6,492 nt of DNA from Thermoprotei archaeon (GTDB lineage: Archaea; Thermoproteota; Thermoprotei_A; Sulfolobales; Ignisphaeraceae): positions 1-6,492 of the forward strand of contig QMWT01000058.1 in NCBI GenBank assembly GCA_003661775.1, written 5' to 3'. A program made the position numbers and the translations under genes. Positions 1 to 5,621 of this stretch are shown here, in pieces. Below the pieces are notes generated by a model. It was not told the origin of the DNA. It worked only from the letters and a program-made list of their open reading frames with translations, and did no database searches. Numbering within the stretch: position 1 is the stretch's first letter; every line of letters starts with the position of its first letter.

Positions 1-1176
1 AATTCTAACTACGCGACTGCCTACGCCGTCAAGGATGCCGATGTCGACGTGATTGCCGCCTACCCAATAACTCCCCAGACAACCATAGTTGAGAAGATAG
101 CTGAGTTCATAGCCAACGGCGAACTCGATGCCGAGATGATACACGTAGAGAGCGAGCACTCGGCTCTAAGCGCTGTAGTGGGAGCATCAGCTGTTGGAGC
201 TAGGGTATTCACGGCGACAGCGAGCCAAGGTTTGGAGCTAATGCACGAAATTCTGCACATAGCCTCGGGCTCCCGTCTACCTATAGTCATGACTATAGCC
301 ACAAGAGCTCTTTCAGGGCCGATAAGCATTTGGTGTGACTACAGCGACCTAATGAACACACGCGATGCATCGTGGGTGGCCCTAATCAACTCTACGGCTC
401 AGGAAGTGTATGATACTACGATAATGGCGTTCAAGATAGCGGAAGACCCCAGAGTCCTGCTACCCGTGATGTCTGCCCACGACGGTTATCTAATGAGCCA
501 CACTGTGGAGGCTGTGGACGTAGCTGAGGATCCCGAGGAAATACGTAGATTCGTGCCTAAGAGACGTGATAGAATCAACATCCTAGACCCTGAAAAACCT
601 GTCTCTATAGGCACCATAGTCAGACCTGAATGGTATTACGAGGTAAAGTACCAGCAGGTAGTCGCGATGAAGGAGGCGTACAAAGTCGTGAAGGAGGTAC
701 AACAGGAGTTTGCTGAAAAGTTCGGTAGGAAATACGATGTCGTTGAAGGTTACATGATGGATGACGCCGAGATAGCCGTTCTCACCTACGGGGGCATATA
801 TGGAACTGCTAGGGAGGCTGTCGACATGATGAGGGATAAGGGGTTGAAAGTGGGCTGCGTGAAGCTAAGGTTATGGAGGCCATTCCCAGCCGAGGACCTC
901 AGGAAGGTTCTAGAGAATGTGCAGGCTGTAGCTGTGATCGACAGAGCTATTAGCTACGGTGCCCAGATCTCAGGTCCTCTCGCTCTTGAGACCATGGCTC
1001 TGTTCTACGGCGAGAAGGACGCGCCGAAAATATTCAGCATTGTTGCAGGAATAGGTCAGAGGACCGTGACAGAGTATGACTTCATGAACATTGTGGAGAA
1101 AGTGAGGAGATACCTCGGGTTGGGAACAGTGCCTAAAGAGACGATTTATTGGGGCGTAAGGGGTGTGGAGGTGTAA
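1..1176 (+). CDS. porA: Pyruvate (2-oxoacid):ferredoxin oxidoreductase, alpha subunit, 5'-truncated by window edge
   Basis: This subunit supplies the domain that contacts the pyrimidine ring of thiamine diphosphate in the enzyme that oxidises pyruvate plus CoA to acetyl-CoA and CO2, reducing ferredoxin in the cytoplasm. The reading frame is open from base 1. The family signature YPITPQT lies at visible residues 21-27, preceded by NYATAYAV, which is also typical PorA. The conserved block ESEHSALSAVVGASAVGA follows, then a TRALSGPISIWCDYSD-type segment. Visible length is 391 residues and family members have roughly 390-400, so only a short N-terminus is missing. The GTG at 49 is an internal valine codon, not the start. 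porB follows after 3 bp; in archaea porG and porD usually lie upstream, outside this window. Specificity for pyruvate rather than branched-chain 2-oxoacids (VOR) is inferred, not proven. Confidence 0.88.
   Translation, partial: NSNYATAYAVKDADVDVIAAYPITPQTTIVEKIAEFIANGELDAEMIHVESEHSALSAVVGASAVGARVFTATASQGLELMHEILHIASGSRLPIVMTIATRALSGPISIWCDYSDLMNTRDASWVALINSTAQEVYDTTIMAFKIAEDPRVLLPVMSAHDGYLMSHTVEAVDVAEDPEEIRRFVPKRRDRINILDPEKPVSIGTIVRPEWYYEVKYQQVVAMKEAYKVVKEVQQEFAEKFGRKYDVVEGYMMDDAEIAVLTYGGIYGTAREAVDMMRDKGLKVGCVKLRLWRPFPAEDLRKVLENVQAVAVIDRAISYGAQISGPLALETMALFYGEKDAPKIFSIVAGIGQRTVTEYDFMNIVEKVRRYLGLGTVPKETIYWGVRGVEV
1167..1173 (+). promoter_or_regulatory. Ribosome binding site of porB inside the porA end
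   Basis: GGAGGTG lies 6 nt before the porB ATG at 1180 and overlaps the last codons of porA. It is a strong match to the archaeal anti-Shine-Dalgarno sequence. It fixes the porB start and points to independent initiation on a shared porA-porB transcript. Confidence 0.8.
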
Positions 1177-1179
1177 ACC

Positions 1180-2136
1180 ATGGCACAGGTCAAGTCCACA
1201 TTCCGTTCACTCTTCGACATACCGCGTGAAGAATACTTAGCTCCTGGCCACGGACTCTGCGCCGGCTGCGTTGCAGGCCTGATAGTGCGCATGCTAACCA
1301 AGGTGGCAGGCCCCAACACCATAATCGTAAACGCTACGGGATGCGTAGAAGTATCAACAACTATGTTCCCCTACACCTCTTGGAAAGTTCCGTGGATCCA
1401 CGTAGCGTTTGAGAATGCAGCTGCTGTGGCCAGCGGGATCGAAGCGGCTATCAAGGTACTTAAACGTAAGGGCATCATAGATCCGAATAAGCGGATCAAC
1501 ATCATCGCGTTGGCGGGAGATGGTGGTACCTACGACATAGGATTCCAAGCACTAAGCGGTATGCTCGAACGAGGACACAACGTAATGTACGTACTCTACG
1601 ATAACGAGGCATACATGAATACGGGTATACAGAGAAGCGGGGGTACGCCCAAATACGCTTGGACTACTACAACACCCGTAGGCAAGGTGTGGAAAGGCGA
1701 GTGGAGACCCAAGAAGCCAATAGTGGATATAGTTGCTTCACACCGCGTACCCTACGTGGCAACAGCGAGCCCATCTCACATTATAGACATGCTAAACAAA
1801 TTCCGTAAAGGTCTCGAGATAGAAGGACCAACATTCATCCACGTACTCCAGCCATGCCCCACTGGATGGCGCTTCGACTCCAAGTACAGCATAACCCTAG
1901 CGAGGTTAGCAGTGCTCACCGGTATGTGGATCCTGTGGGAGCTCGAGAACGGAGAGTTCAGAGTCACGGTACCAGTGCCCAAGAGAAAACCGGTGAGAGA
2001 GTACCTAAAGCTACAGAGAAGATTCAGACACCTAACAGAAGAAGAGATAAAGGAGATTCAGAGGCTTGTGGACGAAGAAGTCGAAAGGATAAACAAGCTT
2101 GTCGGAAAGACCGTTATAGGACCTGTTGAAGAATGA
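1180..2136 (+). CDS. porB: Pyruvate (2-oxoacid):ferredoxin oxidoreductase, beta subunit
   Basis: This subunit binds the diphosphate end of thiamine diphosphate and the proximal [4Fe-4S] cluster, passing electrons from the hydroxyethyl-TPP intermediate towards the delta (ferredoxin-like) subunit. Four cysteines are placed as expected for the cluster: C27 and C30 in GLCAGC, C55 in NATGC, and C226 in QPCPTGW. The TPP/Mg motif starts with GDG at residues 113-115 and ends with DN at 141-142. Length is 318 residues, normal for the separate-subunit archaeal form (about 310-330). The last 40 or so residues are a charged, probably helical tail. ATG start with GGAGGTG 6 nt upstream. It is almost certainly co-transcribed with porA, which ends 3 bp before it. 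VorB of the 2-ketoisovalerate enzyme is the main alternative. Confidence 0.9.
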   Translation: MAQVKSTFRSLFDIPREEYLAPGHGLCAGCVAGLIVRMLTKVAGPNTIIVNATGCVEVSTTMFPYTSWKVPWIHVAFENAAAVASGIEAAIKVLKRKGIIDPNKRINIIALAGDGGTYDIGFQALSGMLERGHNVMYVLYDNEAYMNTGIQRSGGTPKYAWTTTTPVGKVWKGEWRPKKPIVDIVASHRVPYVATASPSHIIDMLNKFRKGLEIEGPTFIHVLQPCPTGWRFDSKYSITLARLAVLTGMWILWELENGEFRVTVPVPKRKPVREYLKLQRRFRHLTEEEIKEIQRLVDEEVERINKLVGKTVIGPVEE

Positions 2137-2179
2137 AAACCATTCTTTACAGCAGCTGTGAGCCCCTAACTCAAACCCG

Positions 2180-2193
2180 AAATTTTTCTTCTC
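2180..2193 (+). terminator. Probable T-rich transcription terminator after porB
   Basis: A run of five T followed by CTTCTC lies about 47 nt after the porB stop. Archaeal intrinsic termination commonly uses such T-rich tracts on the coding strand without a needed hairpin. No convincing stem-loop is seen before it. An A/T-rich promoter element for the next gene is an alternative reading. Confidence 0.45.
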
Positions 2194-2244
2194 GCTACCT
2201 TTACGCATCTACGGTGTTCTCCAACGAGCGGGTGCAGCCAAATC

Positions 2245-2835
2245 TTGACGGCCCAGAGTGATGTATTTAACGAAGCAACAGAGAAAGCTGCAGCTCTGAT
2301 TGCCTCGATACGCGAAAAAGGTTCAGCATCGCTGAATGACATAGCTGCTTTCTACCGTTACTCTTCGATCATTCTCGAAAACCTAGACAAAGTAGATGAA
2401 CATGTAAGAAGAAGAGCTGTGTACATAGTCTACGATGGTCTCAACCTGCTGTCAGCTTTAGGCAATCCAATATCGATTCCGCGCAACCGAGCTCTAGACT
2501 GGGAGAAATGCGTTGCTTTTACGAAGACCCTGCTGATCTATGGGTTAAGGCTTAATCCTAGGAGTGCGGCCATGATACTCAAAGCTCTGAAGAGGACCAT
2601 CGATAAATGCTATGGCCAGGAATACATTCCCAATTACGTGATCATACATGCAATACCCTGGGGAATTATCATAAGGGTGTTTAGCTCAAGGCATTTCGTC
2701 GAAATTAAAGTATGGCGCCATGAATTATTCGACGTTCTTTACTACGCCTATACATGTTGGTCGGATGGGGAAGGGATCAAAACCTTCAGCGGACCCCTCG
2801 ATGAATATATCCAAGAGGATATCCTTGATCTCTGA
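2245..2835 (+). CDS. Hypothetical protein of unknown function, 196 residues
   Basis: I do not recognise this protein. It is soluble by inspection (no signal peptide, no long hydrophobic stretch). Residues 1-125 look mainly alpha-helical with many charged residues (for example KVDEHVRRR at 49-57 and ILKALKRTIDK at 111-121). Residues 131-170 alternate hydrophobic strand-like segments (NYVIIHAIPWGIIIRVF, then FVEIKVW) and could form a small beta sheet. There are three Cys (89, 122, 171) in no metal-site pattern. The start is TTG at 2245; no other in-frame ATG, GTG or TTG lies between it and the upstream stop at 2167, and GGTG sits 10 nt before it. Codon use resembles the neighbours, which supports a real gene. 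It stands alone between the porB terminator and the next small gene, so context gives no function. Confidence 0.72.
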   Translation: MTAQSDVFNEATEKAAALIASIREKGSASLNDIAAFYRYSSIILENLDKVDEHVRRRAVYIVYDGLNLLSALGNPISIPRNRALDWEKCVAFTKTLLIYGLRLNPRSAAMILKALKRTIDKCYGQEYIPNYVIIHAIPWGIIIRVFSSRHFVEIKVWRHELFDVLYYAYTCWSDGEGIKTFSGPLDEYIQEDILDL

Positions 2836-2865
2836 AGAGTAGACACCCATTGCAAAGAAGCCAAA

Positions 2866-2893
2866 CCTTATTTGCCAAGTTTCAAATATATTA
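2866..2893 (+). promoter_or_regulatory. Candidate promoter region of the 100-residue gene
   Basis: Two A/T-rich elements lie in the 71-bp gap: CTTATTTG (2867-2874), and TTTCAAATATATTA (2880-2893). The first would put transcription start near 2895, just before the ribosome binding site. The second would start near or at the TTG, giving a leaderless message. No clear BRE was identified, so this is tentative. Confidence 0.35.
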
Positions 2894-2895
2894 TT

Positions 2896-2900
2896 GGTGA
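2896..2900 (+). promoter_or_regulatory. Ribosome binding site deciding a TTG start
   Basis: GGTGA ends 6 nt before the TTG at 2907 and is complementary to the archaeal 16S 3' end. It favours this TTG over the internal ATG at 2949-2951 (residue 15). Confidence 0.6.
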
Positions 2901-2906
2901 AGGTTT

Positions 2907-3209
2907 TTGTCCTCTTCACAGCTACCAAGTAAAGATGAGCTCATAGACATGATAACCTCAAACAACATAGTTGATGAGCTCATCAGATGGCTTGAAAAGC
3001 ATGGTGTAGACACCTCAAAGCCTTTAAGGCTAGAAGATATAGAGTACAATCTGTTATTGATGTTTGCTAAAGAGAAAGGACTTTTGAAGATAAGCCCTGA
3101 AGTCGTAGCAGATCCTGGCGATCCTCTCGATGACCTAGCATCACTTCCTGAAGAAGTTGAACAGCAGTTCAAAGCTACAAAGCCTAAGAAGATAAGACAG
3201 AAGAAATGA
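2907..3209 (+). CDS. Small charged protein of unknown function, 100 residues
   Basis: I do not recognise this protein. Residues 8-57 look like two or three amphipathic helices (around ELIDMIT, IVDELIRWLEKHG and LEDIEYNLLLMFAKEKGLL). Residues 65-86 are acidic and Pro/Asp-rich. The last 12 residues are strongly basic (KPKKIRQKK), as in archaeal proteins that touch nucleic acid or the ribosome, but that is only a compositional hint. There is no signal peptide or membrane segment. The TTG start is backed by GGTGA 6 nt upstream. A 131-residue open frame on the opposite strand (2891-3286) is Ser-rich and low in charge, as expected of a shadow, so the plus-strand frame is preferred. A C/D box sRNA gene starts about 10 nt after the stop and may share its transcript. 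Confidence 0.68.
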   Translation: MSSSQLPSKDELIDMITSNNIVDELIRWLEKHGVDTSKPLRLEDIEYNLLLMFAKEKGLLKISPEVVADPGDPLDDLASLPEEVEQQFKATKPKKIRQKK

Positions 3210-3218
3210 CTATGTATC

Positions 3219-3277
3219 GGAATGATGAATTGCGGTGGCCTCTGATGCTTGTGATGAACAATCGCCGCACTGAGGCC
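3219..3277 (+). ncRNA. C/D box guide sRNA (2'-O-methylation guide)
   Basis: All four boxes of an archaeal C/D sRNA are present and exact: C ATGATGA (3222-3228), D' CTGA (3242-3245), C' GTGATGA (3251-3257) and D CTGA (3270-3273). Spacers are 13 nt (C to D'), 5 nt (D' to C') and 12 nt (C' to D), the compact symmetrical geometry of archaeal guides that bind L7Ae, Nop5 and fibrillarin. By the box-plus-five rule, the D' guide (3229-3241) would direct methylation of the C at the fifth position of an AGGCCACCGCAAU target. The D guide (3258-3269) would direct the fifth-position G of a UGCGGCGAUUGU target. Whether these occur in rRNA or tRNA was not checked. The terminal stem is weak or absent, so the exact ends are uncertain. 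It fills the gap between two convergent genes. Confidence 0.85.
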
Positions 3278-3282
3278 AAGCA

Positions 3283-4032
3283 TCACACATTCTTCCTAGC
3301 ACTAATCAGCATGTAAGCAAACTCTGCAAATCCTTTACCTGCAAACCCCTTCATCACAAGATCTGCTACGTGCTTCAATTCATCATCGGCATCTCCAACA
3401 GCTACCCGTACACCCGCAGCCTTCAACAATGCGATGTCAAGGCTGCTATCCCCGATAGCCGCTACCATCTCTAGCGGAAGTCCAAGTCTAGACGCAACGT
3501 ATTTCAGTGCAGTCCCTTTATCTGCTTCAGCAGGATGTATATGTATTGCGAAACCACTCGTGAAAGCGTAGAAGTCGTCATACCCTCTTTTCCTTAAGAT
3601 TTCATTCGCCTTAGCCGTAAGCTCACGTATTTTCTCGCGCGGATAATCCGCAACCATGAGTGCGTAATCATACATCCTAAAGCGGTTCTGCCAGCTTGGT
3701 TCAAGCCCAAGTTCTTTAGATACAACCTCTGCTGCTTCGCGAGCGCTTTTGCTACATAGCGGCACTACATCGCCACGCCTAATCATAACTACACAACCAT
3801 TCTCGGCAATCACGGGACCTGAAGTTCCAAGGTACCTACCAAGTCCTGCTAGAACTGGTAGTGAGTTACCGCTAGCTAGGCCGACAGCGATGCCGTGCTG
3901 CTCCAACATACTGATCGCTTCAATAGCTTCGCAGCTGAGTACGAAGCTGCTTCTGCTCACCGTAAGTGTTCCGTCGACATCGCTCACAACAAGCTTAACT
4001 CTTCCAAGCTTATTTCTCAAGCTAAATACCAC
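3283..4032 (-). CDS. HAD-superfamily phosphatase, archaeal phosphoglycolate phosphatase type
   Basis: It probably hydrolyses 2-phosphoglycolate (EC 3.1.3.18) or a similar small phosphoester in the cytoplasm, with Mg2+. HAD motif I is DVDGT at residues 18-22 (nucleophile D18, acid/base D20). Motif II is SGN at 54-56, motif III is K172 in ADKGTALK, and motif IV is GDSSLD at 194-199 with D195 and D199. The region between motifs II and III (about 80-165) is the type C2 cap typical of Cof-like/archaeal PGP enzymes. At 249 residues it is close to the usual 225-240 plus a short N-terminal extension. The GTG at 4032 is one possible start. A TTG at 4020 (residue 5) has GAGGTG 9 nt before it and would give a 245-residue product. 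Sucrose- or mannosyl-phosphate phosphatases share this fold, so the substrate is inferred. It is divergent from the transporter gene and convergent with the sRNA. Confidence 0.8.
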   Translation of the reverse strand: MVFSLRNKLGRVKLVVSDVDGTLTVSRSSFVLSCEAIEAISMLEQHGIAVGLASGNSLPVLAGLGRYLGTSGPVIAENGCVVMIRRGDVVPLCSKSAREAAEVVSKELGLEPSWQNRFRMYDYALMVADYPREKIRELTAKANEILRKRGYDDFYAFTSGFAIHIHPAEADKGTALKYVASRLGLPLEMVAAIGDSSLDIALLKAAGVRVAVGDADDELKHVADLVMKGFAGKGFAEFAYMLISARKNV

Positions 4033-4055
4033 CTCAGCGTAGGTAGAAAACCACC

Positions 4056-4065
4056 CTTTTATTCC
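4056..4065. promoter_or_regulatory. Shared TATA-like element in a divergent promoter
   Basis: CTTTTATTCC is the only clear A/T-rich element in the 67 bp between the phosphatase and transporter genes. At the usual archaeal TATA-to-start distance (about 26 bp) it would start minus-strand transcription near 4034, right at the phosphatase GTG (leaderless). Plus-strand transcription would start near 4086, at the transporter ribosome binding site. The element is a weak consensus match and its use in both directions is inferred. Confidence 0.4.
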
Positions 4066-4084
4066 TTGAATCCACAGCTACACT

Positions 4085-4090
4085 GAGGTG
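4085..4090 (+). promoter_or_regulatory. Ribosome binding site of the EamA transporter gene
   Basis: GAGGTG lies 9 nt before the ATG at 4100. An in-frame TAG at 4097-4099 directly before that ATG rules out any upstream start, so the start is secure. Confidence 0.7.
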
Positions 4091-4099
4091 TCAACATAG

Positions 4100-4945
4100 A
4101 TGAAGGAGATAGGGGTTGCAGCAGCAGCTACAGCTGCCATATTATGGGCTCTAAATCCCGCGCTCATAAAGATCGGGGCAGAAAGGCTAGATGCACTATT
4201 GTTCAACGCATTGAGGGTGCTAGCTTCCTTACCTTTGTTAGCAGGTTTAGCAGTATACCGAAGAGTGAACATGCCTCAGAACCCTGTTGTTTGGCTCTAT
4301 ATACTGATCGCAACAGTTATCGGCGTGGGTATAGGCGACCTCCTCTACATAATAGCTACCAAGCATATAGGCGGAGGACGCGCCGTAACTATAAGCTACA
4401 CCTACATCTTTGTATCACAGGGTCTCGCAACCTTAACCCTAGGAGAAGAAGTAACCAACAGACTCGTTCTGGGTAGCTCAATCGCTCTCATAGGTATATG
4501 GCTCGTAGCCAAAGAGGGCGATAAGAATGGGAATACATTAAAGGGATGCGCCGCTGCACTGGGAGCTGCACTGGCATGGGGGATAGGAAGCATAGTGAAT
4601 AAGATGGCTCTTAAGTACATAGACGCGCTTGAGCTGGCATTTTTGCGGATGTTAGTCTTGACCTTGATACTATCACCTGTTTACATAAGACATCTTCGTT
4701 CGTTAGGGGATAGGCTCGCACTTATAATATCGATAGTATCAGGAGTGCTATCGTTCTCTATAGCTTTACCTCTCTTCTTATTTGCTATCGATGTCGTTGG
4801 CGTGGCTGTCACTGTTTTAGTAACGGCTTTAACCCCCGTACTGGGAAGAGTATTCGCACATATTATGGCCAAAGAAGCAGTTACGGTAAGGGGTATCAGC
4901 GGGACACTTCTAACAGCCGTAGGCATAGTCCTAGGGATCAGCTAG
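4100..4945 (+). CDS. EamA/DMT-superfamily transporter, ten membrane helices
   Basis: A polytopic inner-membrane protein of the drug/metabolite transporter superfamily; members export or import amino acids, nucleotide sugars or other small metabolites, and the substrate cannot be read from sequence. The 281 residues carry the two tandem EamA repeats of five helices. Repeat 1 begins with ILWALNPALIKIGAERLDAL (14-33) and ends with LGEEV followed by the helix GSSIALIGIWLVA. Repeat 2 begins with LAWGIGSIVNKMALKYIDAL (158-177) and ends with MAKEAVTVRG followed by a glycine-rich helix. The two starts align visibly, showing the internal duplication. A charged linker (KEGDKNGN, 138-145) joins them. 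Length is normal for the family (280-300). The last 8 bp overlap the convergent membrane-protein gene. It may share a divergent promoter with the phosphatase gene. Confidence 0.88.
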   Translation: MKEIGVAAAATAAILWALNPALIKIGAERLDALLFNALRVLASLPLLAGLAVYRRVNMPQNPVVWLYILIATVIGVGIGDLLYIIATKHIGGGRAVTISYTYIFVSQGLATLTLGEEVTNRLVLGSSIALIGIWLVAKEGDKNGNTLKGCAAALGAALAWGIGSIVNKMALKYIDALELAFLRMLVLTLILSPVYIRHLRSLGDRLALIISIVSGVLSFSIALPLFLFAIDVVGVAVTVLVTALTPVLGRVFAHIMAKEAVTVRGISGTLLTAVGIVLGIS

Positions 4946-5585
4946 TACAGCGAAGATGTAGAAGCCCAGCACCGCGTTTTAAGACCGTGCATCGCTTTTT
5001 CGTAAGATTTACCTCGTCATTGACACCTATCGTAACCGTAGTTAAACTCACTAACCTTTCTACACAACCGCGTAGGATATCGAAGCTTTTCCTATAATCT
5101 GGGTCACTCTTAAGAAGTTCGTGCACTACAAGAACCTTACGTGATATCAGCGGATCGAGAATTCTGCGTAGTAATACTTCTAAAAATAGGACTACGAAGA
5201 TCATCGTTACCAAAATTCCCATCATCACGATCTGCTCACGTATAATTGTCAGTAGGATGAGCAGTGCACAGACTATGAACGGCATTAAAAGAAGACGCAA
5301 CTTTATTGTTATTGATCGTGCAACGACATCGAGTAGCAATGCTCTGTCGATAACTCTTAGTAGGAGACGAGGGTTATTCAACAGAACTAGAGTAAGCCTA
5401 CCACGTTGAAATGACCACGCAAAACCGTGTGTGTAACCTAGCGACCTGATCAATGACCTGCTTCCCAAAACTACAACTATCTCCTTGCTCTTCATCACTT
5501 GGTCTAGAAGTCTACTCACTTCGCTGCGTAAACTAGCTGATAATGGTTTCATTATACATCCCCTCATATCAGTGGGGGCAGACAT
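4938..5585 (-). CDS. Membrane protein of unknown function with one helical hairpin
   Basis: I do not recognise this protein. It has a cytosolic-looking basic N-terminal part (about 13-97). Two adjacent hydrophobic helices follow at about 98-115 and 118-138, separated by a tight RE turn. A C-terminal soluble part (about 140-215) is rich in Arg and Leu, with Cys at 174, 199 and 213. No signal peptide or catalytic motif is seen. Start choice matters. The ATG at 5585 and the ATG at 5567 have poor ribosome binding sites. The ATG at 5552 (residue 12) has GAGGGG 7 nt upstream, giving 204 residues, and leaves room for the sRNA candidate at 5566-5621. I consider 5552 the better start but list the outer frame. 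It is the last gene of the minus-strand operon after ribK and overlaps the transporter 3' end by 8 bp. Confidence 0.68.
   Translation of the reverse strand: MSAPTDMRGCIMKPLSASLRSEVSRLLDQVMKSKEIVVVLGSRSLIRSLGYTHGFAWSFQRGRLTLVLLNNPRLLLRVIDRALLLDVVARSITIKLRLLLMPFIVCALLILLTIIREQIVMMGILVTMIFVVLFLEVLLRRILDPLISRKVLVVHELLKSDPDYRKSFDILRGCVERLVSLTTVTIGVNDEVNLTKKRCTVLKRGAGLLHLRCTS
5560..5565 (-). promoter_or_regulatory. Ribosome binding site supporting the inner start of the membrane protein
   Basis: On the minus strand GAGGGG lies 7 nt before the ATG at 5552-5550. No comparable site precedes the ATGs at 5585 or 5567, so the inner start is favoured. Confidence 0.55.
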
Positions 5586-5621
5586 TCATCACGCATCAGT
5601 AGACCTGCTTAACATCATCCT
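5566..5621 (-). ncRNA. C/D box guide sRNA candidate overlapping the ribK 3' end
   Basis: Read on the minus strand, four boxes occur in order: C ATGATGT (5618-5612, one mismatch to RUGAUGA), D' CTGA (5599-5596), C' GTGATGA (5592-5586, exact) and D CTGA (5572-5569). Spacers are 12, 3 and 13 nt, the normal geometry of archaeal C/D sRNAs. The C and D' boxes lie inside ribK and the D' box contains the ribK TGA stop. The D' guide (5611-5600) predicts methylation of the fifth-position C in a UAGACCUGCUUA target. The D guide (5585-5573) predicts the fifth-position G in a UGGGGGCAGACAU target. No terminal stem is evident. Overlap with a coding 3' end is known for archaeal C/D sRNAs, which can be processed from mRNA. 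The imperfect C box lowers confidence relative to the other guide. Confidence 0.7.

Noticed and set aside
825..835. ATGATGA motif in porA resembling a C box
   Set aside because: No CTGA box follows at 10-13 nt; it encodes Met-Met-Arg in a conserved protein.
1854..2129. 91-residue open frame on the plus strand within porB
   Set aside because: Out-of-frame shadow of porB, very basic and without family resemblance.
2137..2244. Possible RNA gene between porB and the next gene
   Set aside because: No C/D boxes, tRNA features or stable stem seen on either strand; only a T-rich tract suited to termination.
3237..3285. Crossed inverted repeats (GGCCTC with GAGGCC, TGATGCTT with AAGCATCA) resembling a pseudoknot or bidirectional terminator
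   Set aside because: Most of these bases are accounted for by the C/D box sRNA boxes and guides; the repeats are short and not nested, so I do not call a separate element.
2891..3286. 131-residue open frame on the minus strand
   Set aside because: Ser-rich, low in charge and antisense to the 100-residue gene, which has a ribosome binding site and gene-like composition; it also runs through the sRNA.
3360..3400. Two RTGATGA motifs on the minus strand inside the phosphatase gene, like C and C' boxes
   Set aside because: No CTGA D or D' box lies at the required spacing, and the stretch is well explained as coding sequence.
4144..4476. 110-residue open frame overlapping the EamA gene
   Set aside because: Arg- and Ser-rich shadow of a clear transporter reading frame.
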